Notes under the pieces: model-generated | Database searches by the model: none | What the model was told of the DNA's origin: nothing | Seen by the model: the letters and a program-made list of their open reading frames with translations, nothing else | Part shown: positions 27,801 to 42,600 of the stretch, in pieces | Numbering within the stretch: position 1 is the stretch's first letter | Layout of the letters: the number at the start of each line of letters is the position of its first letter | Made by a program: the position numbers and the translations under genes | DNA from: Bugula neritina | Taxonomy: Eukaryota; Bryozoa; Gymnolaemata; Cheilostomatida; Bugulidae | NCBI GenBank assembly: GCA_964035545.1 | Contig: OZ037765.1 | Location: forward strand, 20,468,495-20,532,494 | DNA length: 64,000 nt | Direction: 5' to 3'

Positions 27801-30800
27801 AACTTTGCCGCATTCACCTCCGCTGCAATCTTGGACATTCACACCTGCCATTACATCTGCAATATGAACACAAGGCTTATGATTAACACTACAACAAATA
27901 CCTATGCATATTAAGTATCAGTACGCCATGATGCATATGCTGAATCAGTATGGGAAATTAAACTGATGTCATTTTAAGCAATAAACACTGAGACTCAGTT
28001 AGTTGCACTTACCTTCATTAGTAAGTGGAAAATCTATATTATTAACTGTAAGTTTTCGGACACATCCTCTGTAAGCTGCAGGATCTCCTAGCAAAGCCTT
28101 AGGACTAATTTTACCTAGATCTGGGGCCCCACCTGATTAAATTAATTACAAAAGACTATGTTTGAGATTTTGTAAATTTACAAAACATTATTTGTCAATG
28201 ATTTCAATAAAAAAATTCAAAAAATGTTGCAGATAAATCATAAAATGAAATTGGATGGTTTTTTGGTATGTGCCTATGTTGAATTTACTGTTTTAAAGCT
28301 TTATATTCTCAATTATAATCACAAAAACTTAAGGTATGTACCGCAACTTTACCAGCACATCATACTGCTAACATTTTCATTGAACATATGCTTCTAATAA
28401 ATAAAATCGACCATCTTTAAATCAAAGTACCACTTATTTAATTTACAACTAAATATAATTGTTGAAGCAACTGTTACTTTAAAGCAGAGATGTCAGTTAC
28501 CTAGATAGAAATATTTGCCAACATCTAAAAGACTGTAGAAACCTGGTGCAGTGCCATAAACAGCTTCTCCATTTAATGCCAACATTGCACTCTTTTTATA
28601 TCTTCTGAATAACAGAATATTCCAGTCTCCTAGAGTTAGAATTACAACAAAAGCAATAATTTTAGGCACACAAATTTTTAATACAGATGTTACGCAAAGG
28701 TAGCTTAATTTTGAGCATCGTTGAACATACATATTCTTTTAACTATTCCCTAGCAACAAAACATCAAAACTCATTACCTATGCAAATATATTATAGAAAA
28801 TAATTGAATAAATAATAAATATGGTAGCACTGAAAATTTCAAATCAACAGACCTAAAACTGCTGGTGACAATGAGGTCATTATAAAGAGCATCTCATGTC
28901 CCATAGACAGTCGTATCTGCAGTCTCATATCTGCCAGAGACACTGAGATAAAGTCACCGGAGAACTCTGAGTCATGCTGGGAAGCATAGAAGAGCAAGCC
29001 GTCTACACTATCTGGTCGAAACTCTATGGCTATATCCGTCTCTACTCGTATGTCAACGGCTTTTAGCACCATGTGTGATCGCTCATCAGCAAAAAGTGGG
29101 TCAATGATTGAAATATCTAGAGAATAAACAATACTGCAAGTCACAGGCTAAAAACCCCACTTATATTTCAACTGTAAAACTAAACAAATTAGTATAAAAG
29201 TGTCATGTTTATATTTACTCTTGTGATGTCAGCTTTTGATTCATCATTTTTAACCATTTTATGCGGCCTTTCTTTTTACTAGTGAATCAGTTATTATGTT
29301 TATACTATTCACAGTAGGAGGTAGGTGCAGTAATGGAGAAATTGAGAAAAGCCTGTGTTGTATCATTTATCAACATACATATAAATACTACACCGTCACA
29401 ATTTTATACAAGCAGTGCTCTTATGGATAAGATATCATATTGGTAGATGCTTTACAGTTAATAATAATAATAATAATAAAGTATTAGAATTATCAAATAA
29501 AATTATTGTTATATAAGCTGACAAAAAGCACAGGTGTTACTACAGAAAGTTTTACCTTGTGTACAAGATGGCCCAGTTTTGCCTAGAGGACATATGCAGA
29601 CGTATTGCTGATTGGCTGCCGGTAGACAAGTAGATCCCGCACTGCAGTTGTGAGTTCCCAGATCACAGCTAGTAGCTTCTGTAGGCTCATCACAGAACAT
29701 ACCGGACCAGCCAACAGCACATACACACCTAGTACATAGAGATAGCAAGTGTATATGTAACTTGCATTTTATATTATGCGAATTAATATAATATAATGAC
29801 AAGAAGCTTGCTGCAAAACATTGGAGATATACTAACAACTTAAGATAAGTTTAAAACTGTTAACTTTTAATAGGTTAAGTAATGATTAGACTTGAATGTT
29901 ACTTCTATACAAATTTAATAAATTACAATACATAATGTAGTCTTGTAAACCACTTTCCTACATTAAATTAAAAATATTGTTAGTCAAATGAGACAGTAAT
30001 ACATGCCTGAGCTTCTAGCTTATTCAGATTTTAAAATATTTAGGTGACTCAGTTGTAGACTAAAATTACGCCCACTAATTAGATATAACAAAAATTACAT
30101 TAAATTGAAACAAAGTAGCCTATTAATACGTTCAATGACATATAACTTTGTGATATAACATACTGAAAAGATGTCAAATATGTAAAGAAACATTATAAGA
30201 CACCTGAAGCTGGCCCCAAGCTCCTCACAGGTCGCCCCATTATGACAGTTATAGATGGAGCATTCACTAGTCTGGCATTGTTGGACATTTCGGCCTTTCT
30301 CTACAGCACCTGGGGGATAGCCAGGTGTGACCCAGGCATCACTTTCTATTGATTTATAACTTATGCTGTAAAGGCAACCTGAAAAAAAAACATAATAAGA
30401 TAGCACCCGTAGCAATCTATTTTTAGACAATTTAAGATAAAAACAATAACAGAGTTCAACAGCTACCAACAAATTGTCAGTGATAACCATAATTTTGATA
30501 ACCAAAATGTAAATAATGAAAACGTTAGCAATAAACTGAATCAATGTCGCTACTCACCTACAAACTGCTGCACAAACTCAACTTCCTCGGGAATGACTTG
30601 GCTCTCAAGATCAGTTCCGCCCAAATACAAGGATGTCTCTGAATTCATACTTGTCAGTGGTCCGGATGAGTTGGCATTGACCTGAGGTTGATTATCTACT
30701 TGCAAGAAACCCAAAGGACCATTGTGACCAAATGTGACAGTGTGTAAAGTTGAAGAGTTGAAGGTCAACTTCTCTGGAGACATTAACCTGGCATATCCAG

Positions 30801-33691
30801 TTCCAAGGTCAAACAAGAAAATCACATGACCTGTAGAAATATAAAGCATAAGAGAATAATAACTTTATAGATTTAAATTTTACTCGCATTGCGGATAATA
30901 TAAAACCAGAAGCAATCAATAGATTAAGAATACCGTTGCATATTGTCTTTTTTGTGGGTTAAAGCTTTAGCATAAAAAACTTACTTCAATATAAAAATGG
31001 TTTGATACAAAAACATGCAATTTCCTTGTTTTCATTTAATAGCTATTAATAAACTAACGTCCACTAAAATTTATTTTCCAACAATATAAATACCACAAAA
31101 ACCAGAGAGTATATACCTTGACTTAGCCCCAGTGCCAGATAGTCGGAACCCATTCCTTGTTGCCCAGCTTGTCCAGTAAAGAGAATAAGGCTGTTGTTCA
31201 ATGATGATTCCTCATGCAGGATAAACTCAGTGTAAAAAGTGGAACCTTTAGCTATGCCCCAAACCTTTGGGTATGACATAAATGAAGAATACCCATTCAC
31301 TTCAGCTAAAACAATGCAGTAATTCAAATGTTAGCATACTTTTGCTTGATAGATAAAAACATTATTTCCATGACTGAAAATTGCAGAGCAACTGATATGT
31401 CTATATTACATTGCAAATAACACAACTGTTAGTGAGGTTACACCTCTAATGAGATTGAGTTTTTATAAGCTTTGATGTGCAAGTTTTTGAAATTTCAATA
31501 TATATACCAACTAGCTATTTTACAGCTGGCTGTGGTTGTTTTATGATTTCCTGTATATAAATATTAACTGCTCACCTGCAAAAGAAGGTCTGGATATAGA
31601 AACCAGCTGAGAGCAGTCTACACTGTGTCTGCCATAAGGACAGAGACAGAGAAAATCACGACCATCTGGTGTGACAATACAAGATCCACCGTGCAGACAC
31701 GGGTTCACATCACAATGTTGTCTCTCGCAGTACCTCCCGACATAGCTGTGTAAGCAGCTGCAATACCAACCACCGCTGTCCTCTATACACTCCCCACCGT
31801 TCTGGCAGAGATTAGGTTCACATGATGATGTGCTGCAGTGCCCTAATAAAGATATCAAATGTGTACCCATAGTGAACCAACAAAATAAATATTTAGAGCA
31901 TTACACTAGTTGTATAGACTTTAGATAAATTTAAATTTGATACATTTTAAAAGTCTTTTCAAGCCTAAACACAAACTTTAAAAAATATGCATAATAATAT
32001 GTTTATTTGCTTTTCGAACTTTTTGAAATATTTCAGACTTGATTACTGTTTGTTTCAATTTAGTCATGATATATTGTATTATATTATGTCGTAAAATAGT
32101 ACTAAACATTAGCCTATTGCTTACCAATATTCACTCCAGACACAGCTTCATTTATCAAATCAACTTCCAACTGGCCAATAATAAAGCTGAAAATACAGCC
32201 GCTGAAGGAATTGTTGGCATGAAATTGTCCAAAGAGCACTGAGCTCATGCTGGCATCCATATCAGGTGTGAGGGTTACAACAGAAGAGATCTTAGTCTGG
32301 TTGTCAACTGAGATAGACAGAAACAGTGTGCTGCTCACATTGTCTGACTGGAGCCTGCCAAGTGACAGAGAATTGAATCAATACTATGGTTTAGGAATAC
32401 GACCAACAAAAGTTGTAATATAAACTGAGATCCCAAATATCAACATACATGCAAGATATTGACAATTTGATTAAAGGGAATGTAGAATCATGTAGTAGAA
32501 TGACTGAAAAGTTGGTAATATTTGTATATTAAAGGTCTAAATACGTTCGGCATAAACAAGACAAATAAGCAGTGTGGGAGAAGAGGAGTTTGAGTAAAAG
32601 TATACTATTACTTTGTGGAATAAAATACATTTATGGTCAAGAAATTTCTAAATGTTGGTACAAAGGCTGTGTTCCGCATTTGTTGTGTCAGTGAGGAAGA
32701 GAATTTCAGCACAGATTCAATATAAGAGTCTTGCTAAAAAGATGTATCCATGCTTAAATAAAATTTCGGAGATCATGCAACTTAAATTAAACTGTTAATA
32801 CCACAAACCTGACTGACAATGTATGCACATTGCCTTGCAGAGAGTAGTATTGCTGCGTGACGTTAGCCTGAATAAAAGTGTCATGTACAATATTTACTGT
32901 AGCGTCCGTGTCAGTAACCGCAACCTGCAGTGTTGTAGAGTGATGAGTGGCAGTACTAGTAAGTAGTATGCCACTATTGGTGACACTGAAACTGATGAAT
33001 AACTCCAGAATATCACTTGCAGTAATATTGTGAGTCAGACTTGAGCGACCACCAAAAGACGGGTAGTAAATTTCCAGCTCTAAAACAAGCACATGCATAA
33101 CTTCACCAACTGATTAAAACTATAAGAGATTTTATTTTATAAAAAAAAGTTATAAATGCAAAAATTAGAGAAATGAAGAGCTGGATATAGAAGTAGCAAC
33201 TGATTTTATTCTGCTTTGCAGCAAACACGAAAATGCGTTTTATAGAAATAGGAAGACTTTAGAATTTAACACCATATTGCATCAGCAAAGAATCTTCTTA
33301 AAAATGCCTTTTTATTAAATCTAGTAACTTAAAATTTAAATGTCAATTAACTGAGTTGGTCAATTCAAATCTAAAAAAATTAATTCTAAAATTATGAAAA
33401 TTTAACGACCTAATCCATAATTGAGAAGTTTTAAGTTGAGGTATAATCCAACAAAGTTGCAATCTACATTTGAATAGTTTTACTGCTTCCAGATAACAAA
33501 TAAAATGAAATGAAACATCAACACAGAAGATAATGGTGACAAACCTTGCTCACAACGAGCTCCAGTATAAAATAAAGGACAAAGACAAACATATCCATTG
33601 GAGAGGTCACTGTTGGTAGAATCTATACAGCTGCCGCCATTGACACAAGTCACGCAGTCACACAAAGACCCTTCATCAGCTGAAGATATTT
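24832..33691 (-). other. EYS: EYS exons 22-38: EGF domains alternating with four laminin-G domains
   Basis: Exons: 33545-33691 (EGF 31); 32809-33079 and 32125-32354 (LamG 1); 31576-31842 (EGF 32-33); 31117-31305 and 30558-30830 (LamG 2); 30204-30378 and 29556-29728 (end of LamG 2, EGF 34-35); 28853-29116, 28501-28629 and 28013-28132 (LamG 3); 27732-27856 and 26877-27015 (EGF 36-37); 26571-26734, 25888-26033, 25247-25347 and 24832-24995 (LamG 4, stop). LamG 3 and 4 are the most typical ([41 protein letters not shown]). LamG 1 is divergent but ends in [11 protein letters not shown]. The exon 34 donor is the AGA|GTAGGT site because the alternative four bases on gives a stop. Four LamG domains is the number I recall for the fly protein. 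Confidence 0.85.
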
Positions 33692-36600
33692 CTACAATTA
33701 AAAATAGTAAAGTATAATTGTGGACCAGTTTATTCATGACAATAATTATTCTTTGCTAGTGTTGAAGAAAATTGAACAAAGAGATTTATTACAAATAAAA
33801 TATAATTATGAATTCAATATGAATTGGCTTGGTTAACGAGTTGACAACCATACTTTTGCATGTGGGCCAAAATATTTTCAACAAAATACACAGTTCATCT
33901 TACATCAACAAAAAAAACAATGAAGTGTATTGAAAATGCGATGCAATGTGCCTTTTTATATATTACATCAACTAAATAGATAATACTGTATAATAATATG
34001 CCTCTATATCATATGATAACTCATAAAATAAGTGTGTATAAGTGTATGAAAGTTAAAAAATTGCCATAAAATAACTACATTTAAATAATATACCTCTTAA
34101 GTGTTCACAAATAATTGATGAAAATTGCTTTCCAAAACACACTTTTTTCAACAATTTCTAAGTTTAGAAACGCATGTACTTAGAGTTCTTGTAGATATGC
34201 TCACAGTTGAAGTATTGTGTTGCAGTTTACCTGTGATGATAGAACCATTTTTTATTGTGGTTGCTGTTACTGAATCTGTAGTGGAAGTATTTAGTAATGT
34301 AGTAATAAGGTCTTTTATAGTTGTAGTTTCTGTTGATAGAGAACTCTCAGTGCTATGACTAGCAGTTGAGTTAGCAGTTGCAGGCTGCACAGTTGAAGTT
34401 GTAAAGGGTTTTGAAGATGTACTGGTTTGATTTCCTTGCATAGTTGATGGTAGAGATGGCTCAGTGGAAGATGAGGGACTTTTGCTAGTAGAGCTAAGAG
34501 TGGAAGTTGTGGGTGTTGCTGTTGTATTTGTAGATTGAGTAGTGATTGCTGTTATAGTTAACGTAGTGTTGGAATTTAGTGTTGATGGTGCAGTTAGATT
34601 TGTGGTAGTTGATTCAATTGTTGGAGTAATAGATGTGGCTGTTGTTGTATTTGCTGTAGAGACAGATGTTGATGTGTGTTTAGTAGTAGCTGTTGTTACA
34701 TTAGCTAGCACAGTAGTGGGTGCTGACGTTGTATTTGCCACTGACCCAGTTGTAGGAGCAGCAGTAATTTGAGTAAATGTGGTGTTTGGCATAGAATGGG
34801 TTGTCACAGCAGTTTCTGGCGTAACTGTGGTTGTTGTATTGGCTTGTACAGATGTTACAGAAGGTTCAACTGTAGACGTTGATACAGTAGTGATTGCATC
34901 TGTGTTGTTTTTAGTTGTTATTATAGCGGTAGTTGTAGTAGTTGGTACAGCTGGAGTAGTAACTGTGGCTGTAGTGTTTGATACAGCTGGAGTAGTAACT
35001 GTGGCTGTAGTAGTTGGTGTAGCTGGAGTAGTAAGTGTGGTTGTAGTGTTTGTTACAGCTGAAGTAGTAACTGTGGCTGTAGCAGTTGTTACAGCTGGAG
35101 TAGTAATTGTGGCTGTAGTGTTTGATACAGCTGGAGTAGTAACTGTGGCTGCAGTAGTTGGTGCAGCTGGAGTAGTAACTGTGGTTGTAGTGTTTGATAC
35201 AGCTGGAGTAGTAACTGTGGCTGTAGTGTTTGTTACAGCTGGAGTAGTGTCTGTGGCTGTAGTGTTTGATACAGCTGGAGTAGTAACTGTGGCTGTAGTG
35301 TTTGTTACAGCTGGAGTAGTGTCTGTGGCTGTAGTGTTTGATACAGCTGAAGTAGTAACTGTGGCTGTAGTGTTTGATACAGCTGGAGTAGTAACTGTGG
35401 CTGTAGTAGTTGACACAGCTGGAGTAGTAAGTGTGGTTGTAGTGTTTGTTACAGCTGAAGTAGTAACTGTGGCTGTAGCAGTTGGTGCAGCTGGAGTAGT
35501 AACTGTGGCTGTAGCGTTTGATACAGCTGGAGTAGTAATTGTGGCTGTAGTAGTTGATACAGCTGGAGTAGTAACTGTGGCTGTAGTAGTTGACACAGCT
35601 GGAGTAGTAAGTGTGGTTGTAGTGTTTGTTACAGCTGAAGTAGTAACTGTGGCTGTAGTGTTTGTTACAGCTGGAGTAGTGTCTGTGGCTGTAGTGTTTG
35701 ATACAGCTGGAGTAGTAACTGTGGCTGTAGTAGTTGACACAGCTGGAGTAGTAAGTGTGGTTGTAGTGTTTGATACAGCTGGAGTAGTAACTGTGGCTGT
35801 AGTGTTTGTTACAGCTGGAGTAGTGTCTGTGGCTGTAGTGTTTGATACAGCTGGAGTAGTAACTGTGGCTGTAGTGTTTGTTACAGCTGGAGTAGTGTCT
35901 GTGGCTGTAGTGTTTGATACAGCTGAAGTAGTAACTGTGGCTGTAGTGTTTGATACAGCTGGAGTAGTAACTGTGGCTGTAGTAGTTGACACAGCTGGAG
36001 TAGTAAGTGTGGTTGTAGTGTTTGTTACAGCTGAAGTAGTAACTGTGGCTGTAGCAGTTGGTGCAGCTGGAGTAGTAACTGTGGCTGTAGCGTTTGATAC
36101 AGCTGGAGTAGTAATTGTGGCTGTAGTAGTTGATACAGCTGGAGTAGTAACTGTGGCTGTAGTAGTTGACACAGCTGGAGTAGTAAGTGTGGTTGTAGTG
36201 TTTGTTACAGCTGAAGTAGTAACTGTGGCTGTAGTGTTTGTTACAGCTGGAGTAGTGTCTGTGGCTGTAGTGTTTGATACAGCTGGAGTAGTAACTGTGG
36301 CTGTAGTAGTTGACACAGCTGGAGTAGTAAGTGTGGTTGTAGTGTTTGATACAGCTGGAGTAGTAACTGTGGCTGTAGTGTTTGTTACAGCTGGAGTAGT
36401 GTCTGTGGCTGTAGTGTTTGATACAGCTGAAGTAGTAACTGTGGCTGTAGTGTTTGATACAGCTGGAGTAGTAACTGTGGCTGTAGTAGTTGACACAGCT
36501 GGAGTAGTAAGTGTGGTTGTAGTGTTTGTTACAGCTGAAGTAGTAACTGTGGCTGTAGCAGTTGGTGCAGCTGGAGTAGTAACTGTGGCTGTAGCGTTTG

Positions 36601-39600
36601 ATACAGCTGGAGTAGTAATTGTGGCTGTAGTAGTTGATACAGCTGGAGTAGTAACTGTGGCTGTAGTAGTTGACACAGCTGGAGTAGTAAGTGTGGTTGT
36701 AGTGTTTGTTACAGCTGAAGTAGTAACTGTGGCTGTAGCAGTTGGTGCAGCTGGAGTAGTAACTGTGGTTGTAGTGTTTGATACAGCTGGAGTAGTGTCT
36801 GTGGCTGTAGTGTTTGTTACAGCTGGAGTAGTAACTGTAGCTGTAGCAGTTGGTGTAGCTGGAGTAGTAATTGTGGCTGTAGTAGTTGGTACAGCTGTAG
36901 CAGTTGATACAGCTGTAGTAGTTGTTACAGCTGAAGTAGTAATTGTGGTTGTAGTAGTTGTTACAGCTGAAGTAGTAATTGTGGCTGCAGTAGTTGTTAC
37001 AGCTGGAGTAGTAGTAGTAGAAGTTGAATCAGTAGTAACGAAGGAATTCTCGCAATTAGTGCCATTCGCCAACTCAGGACATTCACAAGTGTAGCCATTG
37101 AGTAAGTCTATACAAGTTCCTCCATTCAAACAGACTTCACCTCCTTCACAATCATCATAGTTTATCTCACATATTTTACCTCCTAGGCCAGAGAGACACA
37201 GGCACCTGCAAGTACAGTTCATAGTCTGCCGTTGCTGAATTTCTAGGGCAAGTTGCACTAGAAAATCTTTTGACACCTGGTATTTTTCTTCATAAAAGAG
37301 ATAGATATTGACTATTTCTAGTTTAATAGTGCATGTTACACCTTAAAGAAAAAGTCTAACCCTTAGCAAGTACACTTTACAATTTTATATTGCATTCACT
37401 AAACAGTATTTTTTCTTCAAAGCATAGAACTGATATTTATAGGACACATACTTCTTTTCAAAAAAAATTAGTAATCTTGAAGCATTTGAGGTGATGTAAA
37501 AATGTGATGCATCAGAATGGTTGGATATGAAATGAGATTCTTTTGCCAAAAACTCAGCATTTCATTAGGTACTTACAATAAACATAACATTTTATGCTTC
37601 ACAAACTTGATTCTACTTTTAGTTATAAAACTTTTAAAATCTAACCCACAACAGTTAAATTATACTAGAATAAACTGCAATAAAGGAATAATGTTAAAAA
37701 TTACTTGAAACCAGGAGGTTGAGGATTTTCTATGCAGAGGCCATTCTCAAGGCAAGGGTTAGGCTCACATTCAGGAATATCTGTTGAGCAGTCGTTTCCA
37801 CCCCAGCCCTCATTACACTCACATGTAAAGTTAGAAACCAAGTCTATGCATGTGCCATTATTCTTGCAACTGTTTACATTGCAGTCATCTGTATTCATCT
37901 CACACCGCTCTCCTTCAAACCCTTCTACACAACTGTTGAAAAATACAATATTGTGCTTATTACAATCAGATCAATGCAAGAGTACCATGCACTCAAGAGC
38001 ATTACGCATTCCTTGGCAGCATGGATATCTCAGATCAAAAACATCCAGAAGTCTTCAGTATAAGCTAAAAGGTGGGTTGATTTTCAAACAGCTATAGGTT
38101 TTTGAATTTTTGCATTTTACAACGGCTGCAAATAAACAGAGGTCAAAAATCTTTTCATGTCCTGATGGCTTTTATAGGCTAAACTACCTCCGTTTAGCTC
38201 TATTTTATTAACATTTACAAAAAACCACTTAACAGTGGCACTTTAGATTACTTGACCTACAGATATGCACACTGATACTCTCCATATACATCTATCCACT
38301 ATCACTGATGTACTCTTTGTTATACTTACACACATTCATAGGAAGTACCGCGACCATCTATACAGGTTGCACCATTGAGACAGACCTCCTCTGCACACAC
38401 TGAGTCATCTAACTGACATTCTTCTCCTAAAGAATTATTAAAACACGGTGTCTTTTACAAAAACAATTCAACGTTATTTTACACAGTGTAGTCTTCAGTA
38501 AAAAATATTCTAAAAGACTACACTGGAAAAGGTATGTATAAAGCATCTCCAATTGTTCATTAGACTTTAGAGGAATTAAACAATATTGAATTGTTAGAGA
38601 TCTTATGCTACCTAGCAACCATTAGAAATCTTGAGTCTTACTAAGTTTATTTGGCATAAGAATATGTGTGTCTGAAAAACATAACTAGTAATAACAAAAA
38701 CCACACACTTGTAATCTATGAATGGATTCTATTAGATAAACCAATACCTAAATTATATTTTTAAGCCTTTTTTTGTCTTTTGACACTTTAACATGTATTG
38801 TTACAGTGTACAACAATCTTGGTTAGTATTCACAGGTTTTAAACAATCTACCAGTAAAAATTTCAAATAACGGACAAGTTTGGAATGAAAGCAATTAAAA
38901 ATAATTGCAAGTTAAATCAAATTATAGGAGTCAAATATATATTTCACCTGAAAACCCTAAAGGGCAAAAACACTTGTAAGAATTGACAAGATCTTTGCAA
39001 GTGCCTCCATTTTGGCACGGAGAGGGGAGACAATCGTCTATATCAACTTCACAGGCATCACCTTCGAACCCTTCATCACACAGGCACATGTACCCATTCA
39101 CTTTGTCCACACAGCTAAAATGATAATTTTTTTACTATAGTCAACAAGTAATAATTGCCTGCCTTTAATACTAATAAATTCACACATGGAAAGTACTTCT
39201 ATACATTTCTGTATTTGTCAAGGAAACATCTCATTTCTTACTAGTCAACCTTTTTACATGCAGTGCATGTGAATACGACACCAACTGTCTAGAGCAGGAC
39301 TGTCCAACAGGTGGCCCCCAGGGCCGGAAGTGGTCCCCAATCTAAATTTATGTGGTCCTCAAAGGCATAAGAAAAAATTTTTGCACACATATGAATTAGA
39401 GTGGACAACCCAACTTTCAATTGTCTTATACACATGCAACAAAACATGCAGCCTGCAGTAACTACTGAGACTTCATTATGTAATGATTCATAGGGATTTG
39501 GATTAAAGTAAGTTGAAAAACACTGATGCCGTTCCCCAGCTCAAGCTAAACTTTACAAAGTGGCCCATGCTCAGAAAAGGTTGGACACACCTGGTCTAAA

Positions 39601-42600
39601 TTTATCGCTTAATACATAAAGTCCAACCTGCCGTTTCCACACTTGACCTCTAAGGTACAATCATCTGTATTTGTCTCACAGATCTCTCCATTGAAGCCCT
39701 CTACACACTGACATCGAAATGCAGCCACCTCATCAACACAGGTTCCCCCATTTAGACACTCTGTATCCATACATTCGTTGATATCTATGCTGCAGTTATA
39801 ACCTGTGAGACAAAATATTCAAGTGCAATTTAAGTTCACTTGCAAAGTTATTAGATGAATACTTCTGTCTTGAACAATCAACTTAAACTTTAATAGTTCA
39901 GCTTTTCGTAGCACTCAGCATAGCTCACATTAGTTCTAGACTCTAGAGCAATGACAGGTTCATTGCAGCAACGAAAATGTATAAATCTGCCTAGATATTC
40001 AGTGAACAAATGCTATTGTCTGACTGCTATTGTTTCTTGCTGATGGAGTAAGAAAATACCCTAGGCAATAATTTCCTACATAACTTTCTAATACGAGCTG
40101 TTACAGCAAAATTATCAACACGAAATATATCTGCCAGAGAAATAAATTACAACATCATCGTATTTTTTGCAAATAATAAACTAGCTTTGCTTATTTCTTT
40201 ATGCAGTGTAACAAACATGTTTTTTTATTAAAGTTATTATATTATTTATACTAGTAACATCATAATAACTCTTGTCTTCCTACCTTCATAGCCTGGAGAA
40301 CAACTGCACAAGTAACTGCCTACAGTGTTAACACAAGTAGCTCCATTCAGACAAGGTAATATGGCACACTCATTGTAGTCATCTGAACATGTGCTGCTCG
40401 TGTATCCTGAGGGACATTCACAAGTGAACCTGCATAATCATATATAATGCATCTAATGATCAGCAATAAAATAAAATATATTAAATGTATTTCAAATCGT
40501 TATGTCATGATGATTTCAGTATAAGCTTGTTTATAAGTCTCTTACTTTTTTCGGGTAAAATGAAATCAATGAAAATATATGAATACAACAAATATTAAAT
40601 TTTCTACTCAAATGCTATTTTAAAGTATAACCTGTATGTCAATAATACATTAATAGAATGAATGTTTAAATTTAGTTGAAAGCTAGTCCAATAATAGCAT
40701 ATAATATTCTTCTAGTATATTGATTTACAATAATTTTTTTTCATATTTAAATAAATTTATCAATTTAAATCAAAGTTTAAATACTTTTTGCATATTTACT
40801 TGTATACTGTATATATATTATATACACTAGCTTATTTAATTGAGATAAAATGCTTGTTGTATTTAATCAATTAAAGTTCAAAGCTAATAAATACCCAAGA
40901 CTTCATGAGCATTTATTCAATAATTAGGAAATAAAAATTATGTAAGGAAAGTCTGAATTAGCTGCACTTAGCTTTTTACGAATGCCTGCTTAATATCAAC
41001 AACATTTTTGCATAAACATAAATAATATAAAGTAGCAATTAATTACTCAACCTTATTTAATTTTTCGACATGACTAATACCCAAACAGCTCACACATTTT
41101 TATATTAATGCATTAAAAGTAACTAAATATACAGTCATCTAAAGCACCATCACTTTTAAAATATGGTATATAAGTTCAATGTGTTTGTGATAATCAATCA
41201 ATTCTGCATCTCTTATAAATTCAACACCTTTCACTATGTATACATTACCATAATACAGACTATAGATTGTATATACTGTATATTATTTGCAGTGTATAAA
41301 TTATAGATTCACTAATAATTCTACCAGCCCACCCATTTATACGATCTATGCAAGTTCCATTGTTATTGCAGGGACTGCCTAAACACTCATCAATATCTCT
41401 TTCACACTGTAGCCCTTCATATCCAGCTGCACAATAGCACTTGTAACCATCTATCAAATCTTCACAAGATCCTCGGTTGGTACAAGGCTCTGTTGCACAT
41501 TCATTAATGTTTACTTCACACAATCGACCTTGGTACCCTATTAAGAAATAATAATTACCATGTGAAAGCATCAATTTATATTGAAAATATGACCAAAAAA
41601 ATTTGGTTTTGCTGGGGGTCGAACCCAGGACCTTCCGCGTGTGAAGCGGACGTGATAACCACTACACTACAAAACCAGCTGGCTAATAAAGCGATTAACT
41701 AGATATCTATTCAAACTCACTACTATAACGACCCAATACACACGCACAATATTTACTTATTAGTTAGCAAATAAGTATGCGGGTGCACTACAGTGACTGT
41801 ATGATTTGACGCCGTAAGAGGCTGAACTCTAAAATCTAAACTCTGAAGGCTAAACTGGGAGGCATTTGGAATTGATATGGCACAGTATATTATTATCTAT
41901 AGGCTACGTTTATGGATCATTTTCGGTATCGACGATCTACAAACTTTAACTGCTGTTTTGTGAACATCAATATGAAACCTACTTTCTAACCAGTACATTA
42001 GGTGGCATTTTGAAAGCATTAACTTGGACAGCAGTACAATACAATCTATAACCATTGCTATACCAACTAGATATTTTCATAGTAAAAAAGTGGTATATTG
42101 AAGTTTTGCTTTCTTCTCCAATAAAAATCCCCCACAGGTGATGTTAACTATTATAAGAATAAGCAAATACTTTCTAGCTATGATGGCCTACCAGGCATGC
42201 AGTCACAGGTGAAAGTCCCATTCGTATACTCTACACATGTAGAGCCATGTCGACATTGGTTATATTCGGCAGAACAGGGGCGGTAGGGTGTCTCACATCT
42301 ATCACCTGCAAGTGGGAAGCAAACCAATGGCTTATAGCATTTCACCAGTGAAATTTTACTGATGTAGGTATATAGCATGTCGGTACAGCATGGTAAAATA
42401 ATGTACATAAAATGTTATGGGAACTTTATAACGTATAATATAACATATATAACATGACAAGTTTAAAAAATAAGCAAAAAATATATATTAAATATGCACA
42501 ACTTAACACAGGATCGAATGGTTGGAAGTAACACTATTTATGCAATATGTAAATCATTTAATAAAACTATGTCCAAAAACAAACCTATGTTATGCTGAGT

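Noticed and set aside
34779-37094. 771-codon open frame on the plus strand (Val/Ala/Asp-rich)
   Set aside because: It is the antisense of the EYS mucin repeat. The 36-bp unit happens to have no stop in this frame, and the translation is a low-complexity Val/Ala repeat without a start context or splice partners.
37206-37276. Upstream extension of EYS exon 21 to an AG near 37278
   Set aside because: It cannot be joined in frame to exon 20. The acceptor at 37206 restores a complete EGF domain across the junction.
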